Of a DNA stretch of 64,000 nt, positions 8,868 to 16,028 are shown piece by piece (within the stretch, counting starts at the first letter, position 1; every line of letters starts with the position of its first letter). The position numbers and the translations under genes were made by a program. Source of the DNA: Flavipsychrobacter sp. (GTDB taxonomy: Bacteria; Bacteroidota; Bacteroidia; Chitinophagales; Chitinophagaceae); NCBI GenBank assembly GCA_041392855.1, contig JAWKLD010000001.1, positions 2,342,001 to 2,406,000 of the forward strand, given 5' to 3'. Under the pieces are notes generated by a model. That model ran no database searches, was not told the DNA's origin, and saw nothing but the letters and a program-made list of their open reading frames with translations.

Positions 8868-8893
8868 ACTACGCAAAAAGACTGCGCAGTAGT
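8868..8893. promoter_or_regulatory. Interrupted inverted repeat, candidate operator in the WYL/RtcB divergent promoter
   Basis: ACTACGCA at 8868-8875 is complementary to bases 8883-8893 (TGCGCAGTAGT) with a 3-nt bulge. The second arm itself contains the 10-bp palindrome ACTGCGCAGT (8881-8890). It lies 58-83 bp upstream of the WYL gene start and before the first tRNA-like element, where a regulator of both transcripts would bind. No sigma-54 type -24/-12 promoter, as used by E. coli rtcBA, was seen. On the minus strand TAATTTTC (about 8851-8858) resembles a -7 box for the WYL gene. Confidence 0.4.
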
Positions 8894-8965
8894 GTTTCAC
8901 CTTTACATTGTTGATGAGCGACAAGGATGGTCAAACATCAAAAAAGAAGTTCTTTTAAAAACAAT

Positions 8966-9044
8966 GGAGGTGTTAACAATGGACGGTTAAGCTGATGAAA
9001 ACATCAGGGTCTTAGCCATTGCAAGTTCGACTCTTGCCATCTCC
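8966..9044 (+). ncRNA. tRNA-like domain 1 (normal order) in the RtcB operon leader
   Basis: 79 nt. The 7-bp acceptor stem is GGAGGTG (8966-8972) with CATCTCC (9038-9044), one G-U pair. T-arm: stem GCAAG/CTTGC (9021-9025, 9033-9037) with a canonical 7-nt loop TTCGACT. D-arm: TTAAC/GTTAA (8973-8977, 8986-8990) with loop AATGGACG carrying the GG pair. A15 and U48 could form the Levitt pair. The anticodon region is abnormal: hairpin CTGATG-AAAA-CATCAG (8992-9007) followed by GGGTCTTAGCC. Alternatively GGTTAAG (8985-8991) pairs with CTTAGCC (9011-9017). No CCA follows. A working tRNA is unlikely; a tRNA-shaped regulatory RNA is more probable. Confidence 0.75.
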
Positions 9045-9049
9045 ACGGG

Positions 9050-9090
9050 TACAAAAAGTAAACAGTAAAGACCTGACGAGTGTTTTTGTA
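9050..9090 (+). ncRNA. Hairpin between tRNA-like elements
   Basis: TACAAAAA (9050-9057) pairs perfectly with TTTTTGTA (9083-9090) around a 25-nt loop. GG at 9048-9049 could add pairs with CC at 9096-9097 across an internal loop. It lies in the presumed leader transcript between tRNA-like domain 1 and the permuted units. It could be a spacer helix or processing site; no function is known. Confidence 0.45.
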
Positions 9091-9101
9091 TAGCACCGTA
9101 G

Positions 9102-9151
9102 TATTGCCCCAGTAGGGATGCAATATGCTGCTTCACTTTTGCTTTGCATCC
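9102..9151 (+). ncRNA. Two mutually exclusive hairpins, possible RNA switch
   Basis: Fold 1 (9102-9125): TATTGC pairs with GCAATA, with an inner CCC/GGG pair around AGTA. Fold 2: GGATGCAA (9116-9123) pairs with TTGCATCC (9144-9151), 8 bp, with a 20-nt loop. Both use 9120-9123, so only one can exist at a time. Fold 2 ends 3 bases before the YTTAG motif that begins the 3' half of permuted unit A. Confidence 0.45.
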
Positions 9152-9153
9152 AC

Positions 9154-9228
9154 CTTAGATTTGTGGGTCGTGGGTTCGACTCCCACTACTAATGCGTTTA
9201 GTATAACTCAGTTGGTAGAGTAACAAAT
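9154..9228 (+). ncRNA. Circularly permuted tRNA-like unit A
   Basis: Order in the DNA: anticodon 3' strand TTTGT (9160-9164), variable loop GGGTC (9165-9169), T-arm GTGGG/CCCAC with loop TTCGACT (9170-9186), acceptor 3' strand TACTAAT (9187-9193), linker GCG, acceptor 5' strand TTTAGTA (9197-9203), TA (8-9), D-arm ACTC/GAGT with loop AGTTGGTA (9206-9221), A26, anticodon 5' strand ACAAA (9223-9227). Acceptor pairs 6/7, D 4/4, T 5/5, anticodon 5/5. Tertiary pairs U8-A14, G15-C48, G18-U55, G19-C56 and U54-A58 are all available. The acceptor ends are joined by 3 nt and the anticodon loop is open, so it cannot be charged as encoded. CTTAGA (9154-9159) lies directly 5' of the anticodon helix. Confidence 0.75.
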
Positions 9229-9238
9229 CCCTTTATGT

Positions 9239-9317
9239 GCAGGTTCGAATCCTGCCTTATGGCTTAACACCATATGTAGTTCAATGGTAGAACAATCGGG
9301 CACAATTTAGGTTTGTG
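9239..9317 (+). ncRNA. Circularly permuted tRNA-like unit B
   Basis: T-arm GCAGG/CCTGC with loop TTCGAAT (9239-9255), acceptor 3' strand CTTATGG (9256-9262), 7-nt linker CTTAACA, acceptor 5' strand CCATATG (9270-9276), TA, D-arm GTTC/GAAC with loop AATGGTA (9279-9293). Acceptor pairs 6/7, D 4/4, T 5/5; U8-A14, A15-U48, G18-U55 and G19-C56 are available. The permuted anticodon helix is weaker than in unit A (CCCTT with AAGGG only if a 2-nt bulge is allowed). Just downstream CACAA-TTTAGGT-TTGTG (9301-9317) forms a perfect 5-bp, 7-nt-loop anticodon-type hairpin that would present TAG at positions 34-36. Confidence 0.65.
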
Positions 9318-9590
9318 ATGACGGAAGCTGGTCACTTCTAAAAATGACCGCAGTAAAGAGGCAGAGCAGATATCGGTTTTATCCTTCAGTACGGAGAGTA
9401 AAACAGTCTGAACAGAGCCTTGAGGTTCGGGATACCGTACTGGCAAGTTGGGTTACTTTCTTGCGTGCATCTTATAAAGTTCTACTACAGAACTCACTTA
9501 TAAAGACATAGCGCACAAACTAACACAATACGCTTTTACTAAACGATACACTCCGTTTTGTAAAGATGATCGAACCTCTGCTTCTTTTTT
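9318..9590 (+). ncRNA. Structured leader RNA of unknown type upstream of slipin-rtcB
   Basis: No convincing gene. Several helices can form: GGTCA/TGACC (9330-9348), GTTTTA/TAAAAC (9376-9403), CAGTACGG/CCGTACTG (8 bp, 9387-9442), GCAAG/CTTGC (9444-9464) and GTTCT/AGAAC (9479-9493). A possible long-range helix pairs AAAGAGGCAGAG (9355-9366) with CTCTGCTTCTTT (9576-9587), 12 bp with one G-U. Some compete with each other. A T6 run at 9585-9590 follows the last arm. With the tRNA-like elements this looks like one long structured leader ending about 40 bases before the slipin ATG. Confidence 0.4.
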
Positions 9591-9631
9591 AAATGATAAA
9601 GGAACAAGTATAAACCTTAAAATAAAATGTT

Positions 9632-10723
9632 ATGAAAAAGGTAAGAATCAATGTTGGAAATGTAGGATTAGTCTTTAAAAATGGCGACTACAAACGAGTG
9701 ATCGCAGCAGGAGCACACTGGCTAAGCTTTGGCGAAAGTGTAGAGGTATATGATATGACCAAACGTTTTGTAAGCGCTATAGACTTGAACATATTACTAG
9801 AAGACGATACCTTGGCTAGCATGCTTAATATCGTAAATGTGAAAGACAATGAGCTTGCCTTAAGGTTTGATGAAGGAAACCTAAAAGAGGTTTTGATAGC
9901 AGGTAAGTATGTCTACTGGAAAAGTATTAGAAATTATACGTTCACAAAAGTCGATTTAACTAACATCGAAATATCTGACACTTTAGATAAGAGTATTGTG
10001 AATAGCCCTTTGTTGGTTAACTATATAAGAATATGTGTTATCGCATCTTACGAGAAGGGATTGTTACTTGTTGACAATAAGTTTCAAAAAGAACTAAGCA
10101 GCGGCAGATACCTATTTTGGAAGAATGCTACAACAGTAGCTGTGGAGAAAGTAGACTTGAGACGCACAAGGATGGAAATCTCTAGCCAAGAGATCTTGAC
10201 TAAAGACAAAGCTGCTATAAGAATCAACTTTGAAGCGCAATACAGAGTAACAGACATCAACAAAGCATTGGTAGAAAACAAAGGCTTTGAGAAACAACTA
10301 TACGTTGCTATACAAATGATAGTAAGAGCTTATACCAGTACGTTGACACTAGACGAATTGCTAGAGCAAAAAGATGAAATAAGCATTGCTATCCAAAAAG
10401 CGGCAGAAACAAAAGCAGCCGATTTAGGTGTTGAGGTGAGCAACTGCGGTATCAAAGACATCATCTTACCTGGGGATGTAAAGGACATAATGAACCAAGT
10501 ATTGATAGCACAGAAAAAGGCACAAGCCAATGTGATATCAAGAAGAGAAGAAACAGCATCTGCAAGAAGCCAATTGAACACCGCTAAAATGATGGAGGAA
10601 AACCCAATGTTGTTTAAGCTGAAAGAGATGGAATATGTAGCAGAAATCGCAGAGCGTATCAATAACATATCTCTTTCTGGAGGCAACCAGATAATAGATC
10701 AAATGAAAACACTTTTTAGCTAA
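9632..10723 (+). CDS. Slipin-like SPFH/band-7 domain protein of the RtcB locus
   Basis: 363 aa, no clear membrane segment or signal peptide. The N-terminal half has three copies of a short beta module: NVGLVFKNGDYKRVIAAGAH (9-28), NELALRFDEGNLKEVLIAGK (about 73-92) and EKGLLLVDNKFQKELSSGRY (about 140-159). Each is followed by a hydrophobic/aromatic strand (HWLSF, YVYWK, LFWKN). Then comes an SPFH core (SQEILTKDKAAIRINFEAQY..., about 183-300) with the slipin-type helix DVKDIMNQVLIAQKKAQAN, and a C-terminal helical tail. Slipins are recurrent neighbours of RtcB in RNA-repair operons; their role there is not settled. It precedes rtcB by 59 bp with a stable hairpin between. Start ATG at 9632 in an A-rich context. 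Confidence 0.85.
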   Translation: MKKVRINVGNVGLVFKNGDYKRVIAAGAHWLSFGESVEVYDMTKRFVSAIDLNILLEDDTLASMLNIVNVKDNELALRFDEGNLKEVLIAGKYVYWKSIRNYTFTKVDLTNIEISDTLDKSIVNSPLLVNYIRICVIASYEKGLLLVDNKFQKELSSGRYLFWKNATTVAVEKVDLRRTRMEISSQEILTKDKAAIRINFEAQYRVTDINKALVENKGFEKQLYVAIQMIVRAYTSTLTLDELLEQKDEISIAIQKAAETKAADLGVEVSNCGIKDIILPGDVKDIMNQVLIAQKKAQANVISRREETASARSQLNTAKMMEENPMLFKLKEMEYVAEIAERINNISLSGGNQIIDQMKTLFS

Positions 10724-10730
10724 GGGATGC

Positions 10731-10754
10731 CGGGGGTGCAATAGGGCACTCCCG
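10731..10754 (+). other. Stable intercistronic hairpin between slipin and rtcB
   Basis: CGGGGGTGC (10731-10739) pairs with GCACTCCCG (10746-10754), 9 bp with one G-U, loop AATAGG. There is no T tract, so it is unlikely to terminate. It begins 7 bp after the slipin stop and could be an mRNA stability or processing element setting the slipin:RtcB ratio. Confidence 0.5.
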
Positions 10755-10782
10755 AATATTCCGAACTTTAAAAACTAACAAC

Positions 10783-12195
10783 ATGACACTTAAAGGAACA
10801 GATATAATAGCACTAGGCTACGAAGAAGGTGAAGTAGTAGGAACAGTGTTGCAAACCATCAGCACACACTATGCTGATACTGAAAAAGCCGATATAGAAA
10901 AAGTACTAACTGCAGTGCTTGAAAACCCTAACGCCTATGTGGCAGACGAAAAGCTAGGCGCTATTGCAGCCACGCTATTACAGCCTAAAGTAGAAGACTT
11001 AACCATACCACTTAGAGCAACAAAAGTACCTTATAAAACATATGGTATTGAAGGCATAGAGCAAGGAGCTATAGACCAAATGGAGGTAGCTATGAGGTTA
11101 CCTATAGCTAAGTCGGGCGCACTGATGGCCGATGCTCACCAAGGCTATGGACTACCAATAGGTGGCGTACTGGCTACTGAAAATGCGGTGATACCTTATG
11201 GCGTGGGTGTAGACATTGGCTGTAGAATGTGTATGTCTATCTATGATATACCTGCTGGCTTTATCAATACCAATACCCCACAGCTAAAGAAAATGCTGAA
11301 ACAAAACACACAATTTGGTAGAGCTACTTTTAAAAGACCACGCGAGCACGATATATTATCAAACCCATTGTTTGACGAGATAGATGTTGTAAAGCGATTG
11401 AAAGATAGAGCCTACCAACAACTAGGCACTTCAGGCGGGGGCAACCATTTTGTAGAATTTGGTATTGCACACATCACCGATGCAGATAATGAATTTGGTA
11501 TCAAACCTGGCAAATACCTAGCCTTGCTATCACACTCCGGCTCTAGAGGTTTGGGGGCATCTATTGCCAACCACTATACAAAGCTAGCAAGAGAGCTCTG
11601 CAAGCTGCCCGACGAGGCAAAGCACTTAGCATGGCTAGACTTAGATACCGAGGCTGGGCAAGAATATTGGTTGGCTATGACCTTAGCCGGCGACTATGCT
11701 TCTGCTTGTCACCATCAGATACACGAGCGTATGGCTATTGGCTTAAGAACTACACCACTGGCAATGGTAGAAAACCATCACAACTTTGCGTGGAAGGAAA
11801 AAGATGAACAAGGCAATGAGCTAATCGTTCATAGAAAAGGAGCAACACCTGCAGGCAAAGGCGTACTAGGTATCATACCTGGTTCTATGACGGCACCTGG
11901 GTTTATTGTAAGGGGTAAGGGGGAGACTTTATCGGTCAACTCTGCATCGCACGGCGCGGGTAGAACTATGTCTCGTACACAAGCCAAGAAAACATTAGAC
12001 CCTAAAATGGTAAGCAACCACTTAGCAGAAAATGGTATAGAACTTATTGGCTCAGGGCTAGACGAAGCTCCGCAAGCCTACAAAGACATACACCAAGTAA
12101 TGGACGCACAGATAGACCTTGTAGATGTAGTAGGTACCTTCTTACCAAAAATTGTAAGAATGTGTGGTGACGAAAAATTCAAAGAAGTAGACTAA
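10783..12195 (+). CDS. rtcB: RNA-splicing ligase RtcB
   Basis: 470 aa. Hallmarks of RtcB: DAHQGYGLPIGGV, GVDIGCRM with the Mn-binding Cys147, GTSGGGNHFVEF, SHSGSRGLG, VENHHNFAW, HRKGATPAGKG, and SASHGAGRTMSR with the guanylylated histidine (His390). RtcB joins RNA 2',3'-cyclic phosphate or 3'-phosphate ends to 5'-OH ends with GTP and Mn2+, repairing tRNAs cut in the anticodon loop and other broken RNA. It is the last gene of the leader-RNA, slipin, rtcB unit and is followed by a strong terminator. No rtcA cyclase or archease gene is visible in this window. Confidence 0.96.
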   Translation: MTLKGTDIIALGYEEGEVVGTVLQTISTHYADTEKADIEKVLTAVLENPNAYVADEKLGAIAATLLQPKVEDLTIPLRATKVPYKTYGIEGIEQGAIDQMEVAMRLPIAKSGALMADAHQGYGLPIGGVLATENAVIPYGVGVDIGCRMCMSIYDIPAGFINTNTPQLKKMLKQNTQFGRATFKRPREHDILSNPLFDEIDVVKRLKDRAYQQLGTSGGGNHFVEFGIAHITDADNEFGIKPGKYLALLSHSGSRGLGASIANHYTKLARELCKLPDEAKHLAWLDLDTEAGQEYWLAMTLAGDYASACHHQIHERMAIGLRTTPLAMVENHHNFAWKEKDEQGNELIVHRKGATPAGKGVLGIIPGSMTAPGFIVRGKGETLSVNSASHGAGRTMSRTQAKKTLDPKMVSNHLAENGIELIGSGLDEAPQAYKDIHQVMDAQIDLVDVVGTFLPKIVRMCGDEKFKEVD

Positions 12196-12233
12196 ATAAA
12201 TAAAGCCATCAGTTTTGATGGCTTTATTTATTT
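12194..12233. terminator. Bidirectional terminator between rtcB and katG
   Basis: An 18-bp perfect stem: AAATAAATAAAGCCATCA (12194-12211) with its complement at 12216-12233, loop GTTT. The A/T-rich outer arms supply T tracts in both directions, serving the convergent rtcB and katG genes. Confidence 0.85.
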
Positions 12234-12249
12234 AAATTACAACTACTAC

Positions 12250-14448
12250 TTATTTCAAATCGAACCTATCTAAATTCATCACTTTATTCCATGCTGCTAC
12301 AAAGTCCTTCACAAATTTCTTTTCTGCGTTTTTATAGCCATATACTTCTGCCAAGGCACGAAGTTCAGAGTTAGATCCAAATATCAAATCGGCTCTAGTA
12401 CCCGTCCATTTCTTTGCCCCTGTTTTACGATCACTACCTTCAAATACATCTTGTGCATCAGTTGTAGCTTTCCAGGTAGTATTTAGATCTAGCAAATTGA
12501 TGAAGAAATCATTGGTCAACGCTTCCGGTTGTTTTGTAAACACTCCATGAGCAGATTGGTCATAGTTTGTATTTAAAACACGCATGCCTCCCAGTAACAC
12601 TGTCATTTCAGGAGCTGTCAGGGTCAACAACTGTGAACGGTCTACCAACATTTCTTCTGCAGTAACATTATGCTTTGGCTCAAAATAGTTACGAAAACCA
12701 TCTGCTGCTGGTTCTAGCGCCTCAAACGACTCTATATCTGTTTGCTCTTGAGAAGCATCCACTCTACCAGGCGTAAAAGGTACTGACACATCGTGTCCTG
12801 CATTTTTTGCAGCTTTCTCTACCCCAGCACAACCTGCAAGTACGATCAAGTCAGCAAGAGAAACTTTCTTAGCAAAATCTTTCTGTATACCCTCTAGTGT
12901 ACCCAATACTTTCTTTAGCTGATTTGGGTTGTTAACTGTCCAATCTTTTTGTGGTGCTAGTCTTATGCGTGCACCATTGGCACCGCCACGCATATCCGAA
13001 CCACGGAAGGTAGAAACAGAAGCCCAAGCTGTTGATACAAGTTCTGAAACAGAAAGACCAGAGCTTAATACTTTGTCTTTTAATGTGGCAATATCTGCAT
13101 CGTTTATCAACTCATGATCTAATGCAGGTAATGGATCTTGCCAAGACAATACTTCCTCCGGCACTTCTGGTCCTAAATAACGAGCAATAGGTCCCATGTC
13201 TCTATGTGTCAATTTATACCATGCTTTTGCAAAAGCATCAGCAAACTCATCAGGATTCTCATAAAACCTTCTCGATATTTTCTCATATACAGGGTCCATT
13301 CTTAATGAAAGGTCTGTAGTTAGCATAAATGGTGCATGCTTTTTACTAGGGTCATGTGCATCTGGTACAAGTCCTGCTCTCGCACCATCTTTTGGTCGCC
13401 ATTGATGTGCTCCCGCTGGGCTCTTGGTCAGTTCCCACTCATAACCGAATAAATTTTCAAAGAAGTTATTACTCCATTTAGTAGGCGTTGTAGTCCATGC
13501 TCCTTCTAGCCCACTTGTGATCGTATCACTGGCATTACCTGTACCGTAGGTGTTCTTCCAGCCCAGCCCTTGCTCTACTATACCAGCAGCAGCAGGCTCA
13601 GGACCTACATATTTTTCAGGGTTGGCTGCACCATGTGTTTTACCAAAAGTATGGCCACCCGCTATTAGCGCTACAGTCTCCTCATCATTCATGGCCATAC
13701 GCTTAAATGTTTCTCGTATGTCTATTGCTGCTGCCAATGGATCAGGATTCCCGTTAGGCCCTTCAGGGTTCACGTATATCAAACCCATTTGTACTGCTGC
13801 AAGTGGATTCTCTAACTCTCTATCATCAGTGTATCTTTTATCTCCCAACCATTCTCCTTCCGAACCCCAATAAATATCTTGCTCTGGCTCCCATACATCT
13901 TCACGACCACCAGCAAAACCAAAAGTTTTAAAACCCATTGATTCCAACGCGCAGTTACCTGCAAGAATCATAAGGTCAGCCCAAGATATACTGTTGCCAT
14001 ACTTCTGTTTAATAGGCCACAATAACAAACGAGCTTTATCTAAGTTGGCATTATCCGGCCAGCTATTTAACGGTGCAAAACGTTGTGTACCTGAACCTGC
14101 ACCACCTCGACCATCACCTACACGATATGTACCTGCACTATGCCATGCCATACGTATGAATAAAGGACCATAATGCCCATAGTCAGCAGGCCACCAATCT
14201 TGAGAATCGGTCATTAGGTTATTAATATCCTCTTTTATTGCTTTTAGATCTAGCTTTTTAAATTCTTCTGCATAGTTAAACCCTTCGTCCATGGGGTTAG
14301 ATAGTGATGAGTTTTGTCTAAGAATATTTAAGTCTAATTGATTAGGCCACCAATCTCTGTTTTGTGTGCCACCTCCTGCGCTTTGTCTTAAAGCACCATT
14401 ATGAAATGGGCATTTACTAATGTCGTTTCCTTGACTTTTTGAATCCAT
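12250..14448 (-). CDS. katG: Catalase-peroxidase KatG
   Basis: 732 aa, usual KatG length. The N-terminal active domain has RMAWHSAGTYR (distal Arg-Trp-His), MGLIYVNPEG and FKRMAMNDEE, supplying the Trp, Tyr and Met of the catalase-specific crosslink, and the proximal haem histidine in IAGGHTFGKTHGAA. The C-terminal half is the inactive duplicated peroxidase-like domain. It removes hydrogen peroxide. Transcribed alone, convergent with rtcB. The 175-bp upstream gap is very AT-rich; no PerR or OxyR box could be assigned with confidence. Confidence 0.97.
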   Translation of the reverse strand: MDSKSQGNDISKCPFHNGALRQSAGGGTQNRDWWPNQLDLNILRQNSSLSNPMDEGFNYAEEFKKLDLKAIKEDINNLMTDSQDWWPADYGHYGPLFIRMAWHSAGTYRVGDGRGGAGSGTQRFAPLNSWPDNANLDKARLLLWPIKQKYGNSISWADLMILAGNCALESMGFKTFGFAGGREDVWEPEQDIYWGSEGEWLGDKRYTDDRELENPLAAVQMGLIYVNPEGPNGNPDPLAAAIDIRETFKRMAMNDEETVALIAGGHTFGKTHGAANPEKYVGPEPAAAGIVEQGLGWKNTYGTGNASDTITSGLEGAWTTTPTKWSNNFFENLFGYEWELTKSPAGAHQWRPKDGARAGLVPDAHDPSKKHAPFMLTTDLSLRMDPVYEKISRRFYENPDEFADAFAKAWYKLTHRDMGPIARYLGPEVPEEVLSWQDPLPALDHELINDADIATLKDKVLSSGLSVSELVSTAWASVSTFRGSDMRGGANGARIRLAPQKDWTVNNPNQLKKVLGTLEGIQKDFAKKVSLADLIVLAGCAGVEKAAKNAGHDVSVPFTPGRVDASQEQTDIESFEALEPAADGFRNYFEPKHNVTAEEMLVDRSQLLTLTAPEMTVLLGGMRVLNTNYDQSAHGVFTKQPEALTNDFFINLLDLNTTWKATTDAQDVFEGSDRKTGAKKWTGTRADLIFGSNSELRALAEVYGYKNAEKKFVKDFVAAWNKVMNLDRFDLK

Positions 14449-14623
14449 ATTATTGCTATTTATATTGTACTAATTATATACTCAAAGTATACATAAATAC
14501 TTATAAGATATATTGGCAATACTTATAGCAATATCTAAAGGGATTATTGTAGCTACTTCAATCGTAGCTGTATTTTATAGTAGCACCTTACTATTATTAG
14601 GCAAAATTGAAAGAATGTAAGCG

Positions 14624-16024
14624 TTACAAATATGCTGCTGCCCAAAGCAAGCCTGCATAACTCTTGCTCCATTTTGTTTTAAGTGCTATTAGTTTTTGTT
14701 GTGCTTGCAACATCTTGTTCTCTCTAGAGTTCACTAAAAACAAAGTACTCTCACCAACATTATATCTGGTCAACTCTCCTCGATACATTTTGTTGAAGTT
14801 ATTATAAGCTTCTGTATAAAGTTCTATCTGGTTTTTAAGGATAATAACCTCATTATAATAGCTCCTTATCTTATTCTCAATATTTGCACTGGTATAGTCT
14901 TGTTCAAAAGCAGTTTCTTGTAGCTTTATTTTTGCTGATCTATATCCACCTCTACCCTTTCTTAAAAACAAGGGCACACTAAAGTCAACCCCAAACTTGT
15001 AGTTATTCTCTATAAATGGTGTTGTCAATTCATTAGGCACTTCATAGCCTTTGTTTAGCAAGTTTGCATTTATATCCAAAGTAGGTAGCAATGACTGTCC
15101 TTTTAATCGCTTCTCTATTTTTAATGCATCAAGTTTAGCGTCAACCATTTGTAATTTAGGGTGGTTAGCTAATGCCTGGGCTAAAAAGGTTTCTAAACCA
15201 TCTACTTCTACCGATGAGATATTTTGAGCAGTACTATCCGGCTCAATATTATCTGACCAACTCATCATAGACCTATCCTCTAACCATAAATAAGTAGACA
15301 GCTCAAAGCCAGCATTATAATAATTCATTAATGCTTCGTTTTTGAGCAGCTCATAACTCTGTATCTGCGTCCATGCTTCTACTGTATCAATTGCGGGTCT
15401 ATTACCTTGCTCATATTCCAGTCTTACAAAGTTTAAGCGAGCAGTACTTATCTGTACCACTTCTTTATAAATTAAATAAGTCTGGTATTCTCGTACCCAA
15501 TTCCAATAAGTAGCTACTGCTTCAAACAAAATATTATTGACCACCAAACGCTGTTCAGCCTCAGTCATTTCTTGGATGGCTTGTGCTTTTCTTAAAGTAG
15601 CCCTCCTTTCATCAAACAGGAGGCCTTGCAAAACAGATACTTTCACACCTGCATAAACAGACTTTCCTGGGGTTAACTCATTAAATACTCTAGAACCATA
15701 CACCTCTTCTGCACCTGCCTTAAACTCTATACCATACCATGTTGGTAGTTTTAGTTCGGGATTAAAATAGTTGTAGTACAACTTCCCATCAAAAGTTTTT
15801 TGCTTGGCATTTGTTTTTAAGTAGGGATCAAAACTACCTCTTGCACTCATCACCTCTGCTTTAGACCTATCTACCTTAAGATTGGCCTGTTTGATTACAG
15901 GATGATACGCCTTCACTATACTCAACACATCGTCCTTAGACAGGTATAATGTACCATCTTGTGCCATTGCCCTAGCAGACAATAAGCACATCAACAATAT
16001 TATATGTAGCTGTAGTAAGCGCAC
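14624..16024 (-). CDS. TolC-family outer membrane efflux protein
   Basis: 466 aa. Signal peptide MRLLQLHIILLMCLLSARAMA, then two TolC/OEP repeats rich in long helices (for example YWNWVREYQTYLIYKEVVQI and FNKMYRGELTRYNVGESTLF). It would form the outer-membrane channel of a tripartite exporter with the HlyD-like and ABC proteins directly upstream (4-bp gap to the HlyD-like gene). The start is GTG at 16024; an ATG 11 codons later would remove part of the signal peptide. The exported substrate is unknown. Confidence 0.9.
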   Translation of the reverse strand: MRLLQLHIILLMCLLSARAMAQDGTLYLSKDDVLSIVKAYHPVIKQANLKVDRSKAEVMSARGSFDPYLKTNAKQKTFDGKLYYNYFNPELKLPTWYGIEFKAGAEEVYGSRVFNELTPGKSVYAGVKVSVLQGLLFDERRATLRKAQAIQEMTEAEQRLVVNNILFEAVATYWNWVREYQTYLIYKEVVQISTARLNFVRLEYEQGNRPAIDTVEAWTQIQSYELLKNEALMNYYNAGFELSTYLWLEDRSMMSWSDNIEPDSTAQNISSVEVDGLETFLAQALANHPKLQMVDAKLDALKIEKRLKGQSLLPTLDINANLLNKGYEVPNELTTPFIENNYKFGVDFSVPLFLRKGRGGYRSAKIKLQETAFEQDYTSANIENKIRSYYNEVIILKNQIELYTEAYNNFNKMYRGELTRYNVGESTLFLVNSRENKMLQAQQKLIALKTKWSKSYAGLLWAAAYL

Positions 16025-16028
16025 AGGT

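Noticed and set aside
8820..8965. A sigma-54 promoter before the RtcB operon, as in E. coli rtcBA.
   Set aside because: No TGGCAC-N5-TTGC-like element is present and no RtcR gene is visible; a WYL-type regulator sits there instead.
9197..9262. Reading 9197-9262 as one ordinary tRNA (5' half of unit A plus T-arm of unit B in order).
   Set aside because: The acceptor strands TTTAGTA and CTTATGG do not pair, and only 17 nt lie between D-arm and T-arm instead of about 23. The permuted pairing explains both ends better.
8966..9293. Calling the tRNA-like elements functional tRNA genes.
   Set aside because: No element has a free CCA-type 3' end, a normal in-order anticodon loop and a complete cloverleaf together; units A and B have joined acceptor ends.
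9264..9446. A 60-codon open frame on the minus strand through the leader region.
   Set aside because: It runs antisense to tRNA-like structure, has no family or start signal, and its composition follows the RNA helices.
14449..14623. A PerR or Fur-like box upstream of katG.
   Set aside because: The region is so AT-rich that partial matches occur by chance, and none is a clear palindrome of the right length.
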